Shown here in pieces: positions 9,337-18,290 of a stretch of 64,000 nucleotides of DNA (position 1 is the stretch's first letter; each line of letters starts with the position of its first letter). Below the pieces are notes generated by a model. That model saw nothing but the letters and a program-made list of their open reading frames with translations, ran no database searches and was not told the origin of the DNA. Both the position numbers and the translations under genes were made by a program. This DNA comes from Oscillospiraceae bacterium MB24-C1 (GTDB lineage Bacteria; Bacillota; Clostridia; Oscillospirales; Ruminococcaceae): positions 1,761,501 to 1,825,500 of the forward strand of contig CP133187.1 of the NCBI GenBank assembly GCA_030913685.1. Direction: 5' to 3'.

Positions 9337-9761
9337 ACGCGCTCACGCTTCTTCCGCTGAATCTCTACCAAGTCAGCAAGCGTCATGTTATCAACCACCT
9401 GAGAAATGGCCGTGTCTAACTTACGCCATAGCTCAACCGTTGCACAGCCTTCACAGCGCTCGCAATCAAACAAGTCGTTGTCTATACAGGCTACCGGTGC
9501 CAAACTGCCCTCAGTTAGCCGCAAAATCTCGCCAACCGTATAGTCCGACGCGCTTTTTGAAAGGCGATAACCTCCACGCGGCCCTCGTACACTGCTGACC
9601 AACCGTGCATTTTTGAGCAATGCAATAATCTGCTCCATATATTTGGCCGATATTTTTTGTCGCTCTGCAATGTCCTTAAGCGAAACAAATCCGTCAGTTT
9701 CAGCCATCGCCAAATCGACCATCAAGCGAAGCGAATAGCGGCCCTTTGTAGAAATTTTCAT
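9333..9761 (-). CDS. Rrf2-family transcriptional regulator (IscR/CymR type)
   Basis: 142 aa counting from ATG 9761, which is preceded by a run of G (GGGGGGAAATGGT) and matches the family start MKISTKGRY. The winged helix is at residues 1-60 (LKDIAERQKISAKYMEQI recognition region, then SVRGPRGGY). Four cysteines (C92, C100, C103, C106) fall where IscR binds its Fe-S cluster, so it may sense Fe-S or cysteine status. It leads the mnmA-tcdA operon and likely controls itself: a perfect palindrome ATACTAGTAT overlaps its own -10 box. Confidence 0.9.
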   Translation of the reverse strand: MKISTKGRYSLRLMVDLAMAETDGFVSLKDIAERQKISAKYMEQIIALLKNARLVSSVRGPRGGYRLSKSASDYTVGEILRLTEGSLAPVACIDNDLFDCERCEGCATVELWRKLDTAISQVVDNMTLADLVEIQRKKRERV

Positions 9762-9832
9762 ACCATTTCCCCCCTGCACTGCACATTTAATTAAACAGCA
9801 CATCCACTCTGTGTTTTTGCACAAACGTTCAA

Positions 9833-9866
9833 ATACTAGTATAATTGTAGGATACTGTGAAATCAA
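9833..9866 (-). promoter_or_regulatory. Promoter of rrf2-mnmA-tcdA with overlapping palindromic operator
   Basis: Minus strand TTGATT (9861-9866), exact 17-base spacer, TATACT (9838-9843). The palindrome ATACTAGTAT (9833-9842) covers the -10 region and is a candidate site for autoregulation. Confidence 0.7.
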
Positions 9867-10029
9867 GTTTTTGTTTTGGTTTCTGGTTTTGTTACCAATA
9901 TCTGCTATACACAAAAAAGATTATTTACAAAACCCTCGTTTCCTTCTTTTTTATTTTGTGCTATTATATTTATTATTACATTAAATTGCCTAGCGCAATA
10001 AATTTTAGTCGGCAGGGGGTGTCCAACTG

Positions 10030-11082
10030 ATGTTTGATCCCAACACCAACAATACTAATCGCGGCTGTCAGGGCTGGTATCGCCCGATCAATCCAAACGA
10101 GCATATTTATATTGCCGGTTATGGTTTTTCGCCAAAGCCGCCTTTTTTAATTGAGCAAAAGCTCATTGCGCATTGTAGTGCAGCGACATCGTTGTGCCTT
10201 ATCGGCTTTTTATTTCTTTCATCTTTTTTAACACAATTTTGCAATCAGCTGCTCAATCGCCTGACGCCCATAGCGCTTTATGCCATCGTTAATGAACCCA
10301 TCAGACAATTTTCAATTCTGTTTGGATCAATAGGTGCTTTAACCATACCCTTTTTATTATATGGAATGCATACCCATATTCCTTTTCACAGCGCCTTACC
10401 ACTGCGGCGGGTTCCCGCAAGACTAATTATAGTGGCTGTCATGCTGTCGCTCTCGGTATCTGTCATCGGTATTTATGCTTCAGAGGCATTCGCCAACTTT
10501 TTTTCATTTTTTCACATCTTTTTTTATCAACCAATTCTGGTGTTGCCAGAAGATATGATCAGCACGGTTCTTTATGTTCTGAACATCACCGTTGTGCCTG
10601 CGATTTTTGAAGAAATTGCTTTTAGAGGCGTTATTATGCAATCGCTGCGCCGTTTTGGCGATAGCTTTGCACTGTTGACCAGCGCCTGCTTATTTGCGTT
10701 GGTACATATCTCGCCCTTGTCCATGCCCCATGCTTTTTTGATGGGGCTTATCATCGGTTATTTTGTATTGTTCACCGGTTCTCTACATACCGGCATGATT
10801 ATTCATTTGGTGCACAACGTATTTTCACTGCTGATTTCTCAGCTAGGAAATCTGGATCACAGCATCGCTAATATCATTTTTTTGTCCATTCAGCTTATTT
10901 ATATGCTGCTTGGCACCGTTGCGGTGCTTTGGCTGTTACGCGGCTATGATAATATGTTTGCGCTAAAGCACAGCGATACAATCAATCGCTCTTCTCAAAA
11001 GCTGCGTTGCTTTTTCTGCACGTTGCCTTTTGCACTGTTTTTAGTCATGATTTTTTTACAGGCGGGAGCGTTTTTAACATGA
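10030..11082 (+). CDS. CPBP-family intramembrane glutamic protease (CAAX/Abi)
   Basis: 350 aa polytopic membrane protein with about eight hydrophobic segments. The three CPBP motifs are present: EEIAFRG with E194/E195 and R199, ALVHIS with H226, and HLVHNVF with H259/H262. Members are intramembrane metal-independent proteases of the Rce1 type; bacterial substrates are mostly unknown (peptide maturation, anti-sigma cleavage, stress). A G-rich ribosome binding site precedes ATG 10030. The stop overlaps the tadA start (ATGA), so it is the first gene of a four-gene run. The hydrophilic N-terminal 40 residues are unusual for the family and lie before the first membrane segment. Confidence 0.9.
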   Translation: MFDPNTNNTNRGCQGWYRPINPNEHIYIAGYGFSPKPPFLIEQKLIAHCSAATSLCLIGFLFLSSFLTQFCNQLLNRLTPIALYAIVNEPIRQFSILFGSIGALTIPFLLYGMHTHIPFHSALPLRRVPARLIIVAVMLSLSVSVIGIYASEAFANFFSFFHIFFYQPILVLPEDMISTVLYVLNITVVPAIFEEIAFRGVIMQSLRRFGDSFALLTSACLFALVHISPLSMPHAFLMGLIIGYFVLFTGSLHTGMIIHLVHNVFSLLISQLGNLDHSIANIIFLSIQLIYMLLGTVAVLWLLRGYDNMFALKHSDTINRSSQKLRCFFCTLPFALFLVMIFLQAGAFLT

Positions 11083-11537
11083 CAACCAATTTTGATCTGC
11101 AAATGATGTCGCTAGCCATAGACGAGGCTAAAAAGGCCGGGCGGATAGGGGAGGTTCCAATTGGTGCGGTCATCGCCCAAAACGGGCATGTGATTGCCAC
11201 CGGACATAACATGCGCGAAACCGGACGCCATGCATTGGCCCATGCCGAAATAATTGCGCTTGATGCTGCCTGCAAGTCGCTTGGGGGTTGGCGGCTACCC
11301 GACTGTACGCTATATGTCACTCTAGAACCTTGTCCAATGTGCGCTGGAGCTATTATCAACGCCCGAATTGTACGTGTTGTTTTTGGCGCTTATGATTCTA
11401 AGGCCGGCTCCTTCGGATCGCTGGTCGATCTTTCAAAAATTGCGTACAACCACGCGCCCCAGCTTTGCGGCGGCATGATGGAGACTGAGTGCGCCACCCT
11501 GCTGCGCGATTTTTTCCGCAATTTGCGGCAGAGATAA
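11079..11537 (+). CDS. tadA: tRNA adenosine(34) deaminase TadA
   Basis: 152 aa from ATG 11079, chosen because the GGCGGGAG site lies 10 bases upstream and the ATGA overlap couples it to the preceding gene. Zinc deaminase motif: H55-A-E57 and P-C85-P-M-C88-A. It converts A34 to inosine in tRNA-Arg(ACG). Length and motifs are standard for bacterial TadA. Confidence 0.96.
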   Translation: MTTNFDLQMMSLAIDEAKKAGRIGEVPIGAVIAQNGHVIATGHNMRETGRHALAHAEIIALDAACKSLGGWRLPDCTLYVTLEPCPMCAGAIINARIVRVVFGAYDSKAGSFGSLVDLSKIAYNHAPQLCGGMMETECATLLRDFFRNLRQR

Positions 11538-11565
11538 CGTTCTGAATATACAGGAGGGATTATTT

Positions 11566-12270
11566 TTGCAACAGCTTTCGGCAACCATCGTGCCCACGCT
11601 GACCCCGCCTCCGCCGGGTGCACAGCTTGTTATTTTCTCAGACCAACGCAACTATGTGGCTGAAATAGATTCTTCCATGATGCTGGCCGCTGCATCTCGC
11701 TATGCCGTACGTCATAATGTCTATCTTGTGCCGGAGCGTTTTATTGCGGCAAACTATCTTTGCCTATGCATGCTGTCTCCCACGGGAGAGGTTATCGGTG
11801 TGCAGCGCGCAACGCACCTCAATTTGGGGCTGCGTGAACATAATTTTTTCAGAGACGATAAAATTCAGGCGTTTGATACGCCTTTTGGTAAAATCGCCTT
11901 GCTGGTGGATGTGGATATCTATATGCCACAGGTCGTCCGTGCCGCTGTCATGGACGGCGCAACGTTACTTCTCTCTAGCCAGTTTATCCAGCTTTACGAC
12001 TTTTTTGAAGATCGCATCCGTTATGGCGCCATAAACGCGGCGCTTTCAAACGGCGTACAGGTTGTGGCTGCCGCGGGGCTGGGCGGCGTTATTGTGGACG
12101 CTAACGGCCATGAAATCGCTGGCTTTTCTGAAGATCTGCCCGTTACGGCACAGATCGAAACCATCGACACGCCGTATAGTTCTGCTTTAATGCATACGGC
12201 TCAGGCGTTGCTTCGAGCGCACAAGGATCTGATTGAAGCCCCCAGGGGGGAGGACACGTCTCATGTATAA
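11566..12270 (+). CDS. Nitrilase-fold protein without the catalytic triad
   Basis: 234 aa from a TTG start with AGGAGGG 8 bases upstream. The fold pattern of carbon-nitrogen hydrolases can be followed (AQLVIFSDQR, STGEVIG-like turn, GKIALLVDVDIYMPQVVRAAVMDGATLLL, VVAAAGLGGVIVDANG), but the active-site Glu reads D26, the Lys position is not Lys (ATHLNLGL), and the nucleophilic Cys position is D115. So it is probably not a hydrolase; it may be a scaffold or regulatory pseudoenzyme. Its 3' end overlaps the next gene, which is a second nitrilase-fold protein. Located directly after tadA. Confidence 0.65.
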   Translation: MQQLSATIVPTLTPPPPGAQLVIFSDQRNYVAEIDSSMMLAAASRYAVRHNVYLVPERFIAANYLCLCMLSPTGEVIGVQRATHLNLGLREHNFFRDDKIQAFDTPFGKIALLVDVDIYMPQVVRAAVMDGATLLLSSQFIQLYDFFEDRIRYGAINAALSNGVQVVAAAGLGGVIVDANGHEIAGFSEDLPVTAQIETIDTPYSSALMHTAQALLRAHKDLIEAPRGEDTSHV

Positions 12271-13273
12271 ACTGCGTCTAAAAGCTTCGGCCTTTGCAAT
12301 GAGCTATCTTTCAAACGAAGAGAAAGTACGTGCACAGGTGCGCAACCTTCATCCTCACACCGATAAACCCGCCCCTTTCCTTGGTGCTGGTGGCGTTAAG
12401 GTCAGCGCGGTGTGCTTTAAACCCAAGGTATATAAAAGCATTCGGGATTATATCACCCATATGAATAACTATGTCGCTGCAGCTGCCGCTTCAGGTAGTC
12501 AGCTCATCGCGTTCCCAGAGCTATGCGGCATGGCGGCGATGTCGATTATGCCAGGTTTTTCAACACTTAACGCCGACCTGAAAAAGCTCAACGAGGCCGA
12601 TATTGAAGAACAAAAAGAGGCACTGTTCGCCGTATGCGAAACGGTGCAAGGCTTTGTAGGCGAAATATTTCACAACACTTTTTCACAACTGGCTCAAAGC
12701 CATCGGATAATCATTGCGGCGGGCGGACTTTTTCAGTTAGAGGACAAGCAACTTTATAATCGGCAGTTTTTATTTTCTGAAACCGGAGAGGTTGTAGGCA
12801 TTCAGGATAAGCTTTTTCTGTCTTCCTGGGAAAAGCGAGTCGGTGTCACGGCTGGTACGCGTATCACCCCTGGGGACACCCATATCGGCCGGATCGCCAT
12901 GCTTGATGGGCTTGCACTAAAGCACTATGAACCGTTTTGGATCGCTGCCAGTAGTGGCTGCTCTTTTGCCGTGGCTGGCGCTTCTCCTTTTTTTGTTACA
13001 GACTATGCCTTAGCACGCTTTAGAGCACAGGAACAGGGTCTATGCGTTCTCTCTCCGGGTATTTGCGGCGGACAAGAATGTGGCCCTTCATTTTCTTCAC
13101 CCGCGGGTATCTATGCACCCCGTGCCGCTACTCGCAGCCGGGATGGTATTGCAGCCGAGGGGGGTGACCAGACTGTCATCACCGCACGCGTCGACCTTTC
13201 GCGCGCGTCTTCCCAGTTCGACCTTTACAGCGATGATAAAAACCCACGGTTTTTTCAACGATTGTTATTATAG
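12263..13273 (+). CDS. Nitrilase-fold protein lacking the nucleophilic cysteine
   Basis: 336 aa from ATG 12263 (GGGGGGAGGA site 5-10 bases upstream). CN-hydrolase features: GSQLIAFPELCG with the catalytic Glu E86, RIIIAAGGLF, SETGEVVGIQDKLFL with the Lys K183, then GRIAMLDGLALKHYEP where the Cys of the usual ICYD motif is missing (Gly or Asp in its place). Two of three catalytic residues remain, so this is a partial pseudoenzyme. It overlaps the preceding nitrilase-like gene by 8 bases; the two probably form a complex or are translated in a fixed ratio. A bidirectional terminator follows. Confidence 0.65.
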   Translation: MYKLRLKASAFAMSYLSNEEKVRAQVRNLHPHTDKPAPFLGAGGVKVSAVCFKPKVYKSIRDYITHMNNYVAAAAASGSQLIAFPELCGMAAMSIMPGFSTLNADLKKLNEADIEEQKEALFAVCETVQGFVGEIFHNTFSQLAQSHRIIIAAGGLFQLEDKQLYNRQFLFSETGEVVGIQDKLFLSSWEKRVGVTAGTRITPGDTHIGRIAMLDGLALKHYEPFWIAASSGCSFAVAGASPFFVTDYALARFRAQEQGLCVLSPGICGGQECGPSFSSPAGIYAPRAATRSRDGIAAEGGDQTVITARVDLSRASSQFDLYSDDKNPRFFQRLLL

Positions 13274-13286
13274 CCATATCTGCATA

Positions 13287-13312
13287 AAAAGGCGCCTTTA
13301 AAGGTGCCTTTT
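13287..13312. terminator. Bidirectional terminator between convergent genes
   Basis: AAAAGGCGCCTTT pairs with AAAGGTGCCTTTT with one G-U pair. A-rich left side and T-rich right side let it act on both strands. Confidence 0.8.
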
Positions 13313-13315
13313 CAT

Positions 13316-14014
13316 TTAATCTTGTGATGACATATGCTTCCAAATAATATGATCCAATAATCGTACATTGAGATTATGGTAAGTTACACACAATGCTTTG
13401 ACAACCTGCTCTAATAAAACTTGCGCCTCTTTTTTGTCGACACTTCGCCCCGTGCATTGACATAAAAACTTAATAATATGCCTATCAGGTTTAACTAAAT
13501 TATTATTTCCCGCCAACATTCTCAAATAGGATATCGAAATGCCACTGCTTTGACCGGCAACTTTTTTAAGCATGTTTTCTAATTGTTCAGAATACTTTTG
13601 GTTAAAGTCCTGCAACGTTTCAATTTCGTATTGTCGGAATATTTCTGCCCATAGTAAAACTGCTTCGGATTTCAAAATACCATTTACTGAAGAGGTTCGC
13701 TGTTTGTTGCAAAGAATATTTTCGGTGAAATAAGGAATTTTGACACATTCAATATTATGTATTAATTCACTAATCGTGTGCTGCTGTCCCGGAGGAGAAA
13801 AGTTTTCTGTATCACGTAGTCGCTTTAGGTTATAGTAGTTGCAGTACCTTTTAACGGTATTTCTAGTTGTAGCATAACGCACGCCGATGGAAAAAACGGC
13901 GTCAATAACACAGAAAGGGAAACTATTGTAAAAATATTCGTTACTAAGCTTGCTTTCTTTCAATGGAAGCGTTTGCTCACAGCATGATGCAATTTTTATA
14001 ACGTCGCTTTTCAT
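13316..14014 (-). CDS. Hypothetical protein with helix-hairpin-helix-like C-terminal part
   Basis: About 232 aa from ATG 14014, which has TAAGGA at the right distance; an ATG three codons upstream has none. The C-terminal part (ISYLRMLAG, then VKPDRHIIKFL, then RLLDHIIWKH at the end) follows a pattern I associate with orphan proteins related to the HhH-GPD DNA glycosylase fold, but no catalytic aspartate motif is evident. The N-terminal half is not recognised. The gene is more AT-rich than the neighbours and stands alone facing the nitrilase genes. No function assigned. Confidence 0.6.
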   Translation of the reverse strand: MKSDVIKIASCCEQTLPLKESKLSNEYFYNSFPFCVIDAVFSIGVRYATTRNTVKRYCNYYNLKRLRDTENFSPPGQQHTISELIHNIECVKIPYFTENILCNKQRTSSVNGILKSEAVLLWAEIFRQYEIETLQDFNQKYSEQLENMLKKVAGQSSGISISYLRMLAGNNNLVKPDRHIIKFLCQCTGRSVDKKEAQVLLEQVVKALCVTYHNLNVRLLDHIIWKHMSSQD

Positions 14015-14175
14015 CCATATCATTCCTTACTTGTAAATATTATATAAACCATATCATTTAGTAATTGCAACTTCAAGGCCTATCCCTGTTTGGTTGTTTC
14101 CAATATGTCTATTGTTGAAGCCAGCGCAGCATCTGCATTTCTTTGCAGATGCTGCGCTCTGAAAATTCATACAAT

Positions 14176-14547
14176 TTAAGATTTATCACCCGGTTTAAAA
14201 ACCAGAGAAATGGCTAGTCCTGATAGGACAGCGACGGTGATACCGGCTGAAGTTGCAGTCAGGCCACCCATAAATATACCCATAAAGCCATATTCGCGTA
14301 CTGCCTCTTTGACACCCTTGGCCAGTAGTGATCCAAAACCCGTCAGTGGAACACTGGCACCTGCACCTGCGTATTCTATCAGTGGCTGGTACCAGCCCAG
14401 TCCACCTAAAATGACGCCGATCACCACAAAGGATACCAAAATGCGCGCGGGTGTGAGTTTTGTAAAATCGATAAGCAACTGTCCAATCAAACAGATCGCA
14501 CCACCCACTAAAAATGCCCGTACATAAGACATAAGCATCTCACTCAT
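14176..14547 (-). CDS. spoVAE: Stage V sporulation protein AE
   Basis: 123 aa integral membrane protein with four hydrophobic segments and the conserved AGAGASVPLTGFGSLLAKGV stretch shared with SpoVAC. Part of the SpoVA channel that moves Ca-dipicolinate into the forespore and out on germination. One base separates it from spoVAD, so it is the last gene of a three-gene spoVAC-D-E operon, the reduced form usual in Clostridia. Confidence 0.95.
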   Translation of the reverse strand: MSEMLMSYVRAFLVGGAICLIGQLLIDFTKLTPARILVSFVVIGVILGGLGWYQPLIEYAGAGASVPLTGFGSLLAKGVKEAVREYGFMGIFMGGLTATSAGITVAVLSGLAISLVFKPGDKS

Positions 14548-14548
14548 A

Positions 14549-15571
14549 TTAGTTACCCCCTTTCTCAGAAGAAAGCCATATTAAATGTGCAATGCCGGGT
14601 ATTGATTCCTTCTGTTGAACCGTAGTGGGGGAGAGCAAAGCACCCGTTGCCATAAATAGTAGATTTTTTAGCTTGCCCTCACGCAGTCTCGGTAATAAAA
14701 ACGAACAAAGCACCGATGCTGAACAACCGCAGCCTGACGCACCGGAGTGCACATCCTGCTTTTCACGGTCGTAAAGCAGAAGCCCACAGTCGTTATATTT
14801 AGACTTGACATCAATGCCTTCTTGCTTTAAAATCTGGGTCATTAAATCGGCTCCTATCGCGCCTAAATCGCCGCTGACAATCAGATCAAAATCCTGTGGT
14901 GCTTTTCCCGTATCAGAAAAAAATTGCTTTAGCGTCTGTGCGGCCGCCGGCGCCATCGCCGCCCCCATGTTGTTCTGATCTGTCACGCCCTTGTCTTCAA
15001 TGGTGCCAATGGTAACTGCCCGCACAAAAGGGGGCTGTGTGCCCTGTTCCAGAATTACCGCGCCTGCCGCAGTTGCTGTCCATTGAGCCGACGTGGGGCG
15101 AACTGATCCGTACTCCAGCGGAAAGCGATATTGACGTTCCGCCGTACAAAAATGCGAGGATGTCACCGCCAATGTCCGGGCAGCCGTACCAGAATCGACT
15201 AGCAGCGTAGAAAGCAGCAGTCCTTCAGCCATTGTGGAACAAGCGCCGTAGATACCCAACAGCGGAATACCCATGTCACGTAGGCCAAAGGTAGAGCCGA
15301 TACACTGGTTTAAAAGATCCCCGGCAAACACACAGTCTATGTCTGCGGGGGAGAGTGCGGCCTTTTGCAATGCCTTTTCCACTACTGTTGTCACCATTCG
15401 ACTTTCAGCTTTCTCCCAAGAGGTTTGTCCAAAGGTAGCATCGGGCTCAAGAATATCAAAGCAGTCCGCCAGCGGACCCTCCGACTCTTTTTTGCTGCCT
15501 ACTGCGGCAAAGGCCCGCACCGACGGCGGGCTTTGAGTAAAATAAGTCTGTTTTCCTTGTTTTTTTGCCAT
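14549..15571 (-). CDS. spoVAD: Stage V sporulation protein AD
   Basis: 340 aa soluble protein with the thiolase-like fold of SpoVAD. Seen: FAGDLLNQCIGSTFG, GIYGACSTMAEGL, TSSHFCTAERQYRFP, SGDLGAIG and HSGASGCGCSASVL. SpoVAD binds dipicolinic acid and is essential for its uptake into the spore core. Length matches the family (about 338). Lies between spoVAC (9-base gap) and spoVAE. Confidence 0.96.
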   Translation of the reverse strand: MAKKQGKQTYFTQSPPSVRAFAAVGSKKESEGPLADCFDILEPDATFGQTSWEKAESRMVTTVVEKALQKAALSPADIDCVFAGDLLNQCIGSTFGLRDMGIPLLGIYGACSTMAEGLLLSTLLVDSGTAARTLAVTSSHFCTAERQYRFPLEYGSVRPTSAQWTATAAGAVILEQGTQPPFVRAVTIGTIEDKGVTDQNNMGAAMAPAAAQTLKQFFSDTGKAPQDFDLIVSGDLGAIGADLMTQILKQEGIDVKSKYNDCGLLLYDREKQDVHSGASGCGCSASVLCSFLLPRLREGKLKNLLFMATGALLSPTTVQQKESIPGIAHLIWLSSEKGGN

Positions 15572-15580
15572 AACTTGCTC

Positions 15581-16024
15581 CTAATATAATTTAAACATCC
15601 AGATAATCAACCCATATATGACACTGGTACCAACACCATAAACAATAACCGGCCCTGCAATAATAAACATTTTAGCACCGACGCCCAACACCATGCCTTC
15701 AGATTTAAATTCCAGTGCCGGAGAAGAAACTGCGTTAGCAAACCCGGTTATCGGTACCAGCGTACCTGCCCCCGCATGCTTCGCGATATTATCAAACACC
15801 CCAAACCCCGTCAACAGTGCGGTTAAAACAACCAGCGTACAAGAAGCAGCCGACGAACAAAGCGCTTGCTTTAAGCCGAGCGCTGAATAGCCATCGGCAA
15901 GCATCTGGCCAATGACACAAATGAACCCGCCAATTACAAAGGCCGATGGCAGCGTAACAGCTATTTTTGAAGGCGGTGTCGCTTCTTTTACCAAAGCATC
16001 ATAATCCTGATTGGATATCTTCAT
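15581..16024 (-). CDS. spoVAC: Stage V sporulation protein AC
   Basis: 147 aa from ATG 16024 (AGAGGTGC upstream; an in-frame ATG farther upstream lacks a site and would add an unusual 22 residues). Four membrane segments; motif HAGAGTLVPITGFANAVSSP. SpoVAC is the mechanosensitive-channel-like subunit of the dipicolinate transporter. First gene of the spoVAC-D-E operon, with a possible sigma-G-like promoter at 16068-16097. Confidence 0.95.
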   Translation of the reverse strand: MKISNQDYDALVKEATPPSKIAVTLPSAFVIGGFICVIGQMLADGYSALGLKQALCSSAASCTLVVLTALLTGFGVFDNIAKHAGAGTLVPITGFANAVSSPALEFKSEGMVLGVGAKMFIIAGPVIVYGVGTSVIYGLIIWMFKLY

Positions 16025-16067
16025 AAATGCACCTCTTTTCATTTGGTAGTGTTTCTTATACGGTTTA

Positions 16068-16097
16068 AAATATGTAAAAACAGCATCCATCTTAAAC
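16068..16097 (-). promoter_or_regulatory. Possible forespore (sigma-G-like) promoter of spoVACDE
   Basis: Minus strand GTTTAA, 17 bases, CATATTT, loosely fitting the GNATR/CATNNTA pattern of sigma-G. Expected from known spoVA control, but the -35 match is weak. Confidence 0.3.
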
Positions 16098-16187
16098 GTT
16101 GAAAATTTATTTGAGAAATTTTAATTTAGCTATTGCATTTATTTATACTCTGTGTTATTATAGATAAGCTGACTTGAGCATCCACAT

Positions 16188-16264
<77 letters not shown>

Positions 16265-16268
16265 AATT

Positions 16269-16312
16269 AAAACAAAACAGCCTAAATCGAAAGATTTAGG
16301 CTGTTTTGTTTT
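16269..16312 (+). terminator. Terminator after the initiator tRNA
   Basis: A 20-base perfect stem (16269-16288 with 16293-16312) around a GAAA tetraloop, T-rich on the 3' side. Confidence 0.85.
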
Positions 16313-16483
16313 ATATAGACACCAGATGGTAATTCGCTTTGCGGATAATTGGCTAAAGTCAACTAAATACCGTCTGACTCCATTTCCAAAACGAAGCCAG
16401 ACGGCATAGTCCAAATATATTTTGTGATTTTACTTTTCTTTATTTAACGCGCGGTTAATAAAGACTGCTTCTTTATATTATGT

Positions 16484-18205
16484 TCAAAGCTGACAAATTC
16501 CATCTAATAGCATGCGGCCGCTGTGTAGCAGCGCACCACCACACCCATCAATGCGTTCAGTTGAACAAGGATAATATTGACCATCTATAACCATGACGCT
16601 ATTGAGCATGCTGCTAAGTGCTTGATCCACAGGGAGGCAAACTGGCTTATGACCACGTGCTTCTAACATTTTAATGGTGTCTTGCGAAATACCATGTTCA
16701 AGCTCAAGCCCTTGTTCTAGTGTTAGGCACGTGATGTAAGGTGCCCTAACAAGCTGCTCCGGTAGCATTCCATAATCAACAGCATTGATAATTCCTTGTA
16801 ATGTACCAGTGATAATACGCGGTCCGCCAGCTGCACCGATAGCGAGCCAAGGCGCCCCGTTTTTAAAAAGAATACATGGAGACATGCTAGAAAGAGGTGT
16901 TTTACCTCCTTCGATACAGTTGGCACTGCTGTATGTCAACCCTTGGCTTGTAAGAGCTCCAGGCTTAGCGCTAAAGTCGGACATGTTATTGTTCAGTACA
17001 AAACCTAACCCATCTACAACTATGCCGCTGCCGTACCAATCACGCACAGTCTGAGTGTGAGAAACCACGTTGCCATGGCAGTCCATTACTACAAAGTGGG
17101 AGGTGTTACCGGGGTATTCTGTAATGGCATTACCTTCGCTCTGTGTAGTATAGTCACCAGCCTTGGAATGATCAATCTGGGCATATCGCGCTGCTGCATG
17201 AGCTTTGCTAGTCAATTGTTTTGTGTCGACATCAACAAAATCCGGATCTGCCATTTCGATACTGCGATCAGCAAAACCTAACTTCATCGCTTCTGCTATT
17301 GCATGGATACTATCAGCTGTATTGTGGCCCATTGCAGCTAGGTCAAAGCTTTCTAATATATTAAGCATTTCAATTAACGCAGGACCGCCTCCCGGGAGAG
17401 GGAAAGCAACTACATCACAATCTCGATATGTACTACGGATAGGCTCTCTGAATTTTGGCTGATAGTTTTTCAAATCATCCAAGGTAAAGCATCCGCCTCT
17501 TTTATTGATGCTTTCTACCATTTTCTTAGCAACTTCGCCTGTGTAAAAAGCGTCTACACCTTCGTGGGCTATCTTTTCAATTAAATCGCCCAGCTCTGGG
17601 AAAGCAACTGTTTCACCTAGCTCATAGTAAGAACCGTCTGATTTTGTATATAGTCGTCGAAATTCTTCGGAAATGCGCATCTTTCTTTGGACTGAATCGT
17701 CTTGCATAGTAAGACTGCCTGTAAAACTCATGCCAAAGCCTGTGCGCGCATATCGGATCGCCGGCGCCGCAACTTGTTTAATGGTCATAGTACCATATCG
17801 ATCAAGCATAACGTCTAAAGCGCGTAAAAGGCCGGGAATTGCTACGGATTGTCCACCTAAATCCTTCCATTCGTCCTGTACCTCTCCATCCTTCAAGAAT
17901 AGATCCGATTTAGCATTTTGAGGTGCTATACCACGGGCATCCAAAGCAGTTACAGCCTTTTCTTTACAACTATACATAAGGCTAAAGCACCCACCACCAA
18001 TACCTGAGTGGTGTGGCTCAACTACCGAAAGCGCAAGTGACACAGCGGCGGCGGCATCAAAGGCATTTCCGCCCTGTTGAAGTATTTCAAGCCCCGCACA
18101 GGTTGCATAGGCATTGTTACAACTAACAGCCCCTGCTTCTCCATGTACGCAAGGCTTAGACCAAGCCGACGGCCACATGTATAAAGTCTTTTGAACCGTA
18201 CTCAT
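16484..18205 (-). CDS. ggt: Gamma-glutamyltransferase (first copy)
   Basis: 573 aa Ntn-hydrolase. Landmarks: LQQGGNAFDAAAAVSLAL, HSGIGGGCF, ARGIAPQNA, the self-cleavage/nucleophile threonine T368 in GNTSHFVVMD, and LNNNMSDFSAKPGA plus SSMSPCILF and GAAGGPRIITGTLQ in the small subunit. It removes the gamma-glutamyl group from glutathione or gamma-glutamyl peptides. No signal peptide is visible, so it is probably cytosolic, acting on peptides after import. It follows dctM by 85 bases with its own AGAGGA site, so it likely belongs to the TRAP transporter operon, which suggests that the imported solute is a gamma-glutamyl compound (inference). Confidence 0.92.
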   Translation of the reverse strand: MSTVQKTLYMWPSAWSKPCVHGEAGAVSCNNAYATCAGLEILQQGGNAFDAAAAVSLALSVVEPHHSGIGGGCFSLMYSCKEKAVTALDARGIAPQNAKSDLFLKDGEVQDEWKDLGGQSVAIPGLLRALDVMLDRYGTMTIKQVAAPAIRYARTGFGMSFTGSLTMQDDSVQRKMRISEEFRRLYTKSDGSYYELGETVAFPELGDLIEKIAHEGVDAFYTGEVAKKMVESINKRGGCFTLDDLKNYQPKFREPIRSTYRDCDVVAFPLPGGGPALIEMLNILESFDLAAMGHNTADSIHAIAEAMKLGFADRSIEMADPDFVDVDTKQLTSKAHAAARYAQIDHSKAGDYTTQSEGNAITEYPGNTSHFVVMDCHGNVVSHTQTVRDWYGSGIVVDGLGFVLNNNMSDFSAKPGALTSQGLTYSSANCIEGGKTPLSSMSPCILFKNGAPWLAIGAAGGPRIITGTLQGIINAVDYGMLPEQLVRAPYITCLTLEQGLELEHGISQDTIKMLEARGHKPVCLPVDQALSSMLNSVMVIDGQYYPCSTERIDGCGGALLHSGRMLLDGICQL

Positions 18206-18290
18206 TGTTTATCCTCTTATTTTTTATTATTAATAGACCATACTGTCATCAAAACAAATATGTTACGTGTATTAGAATTGTTAATTTTTT

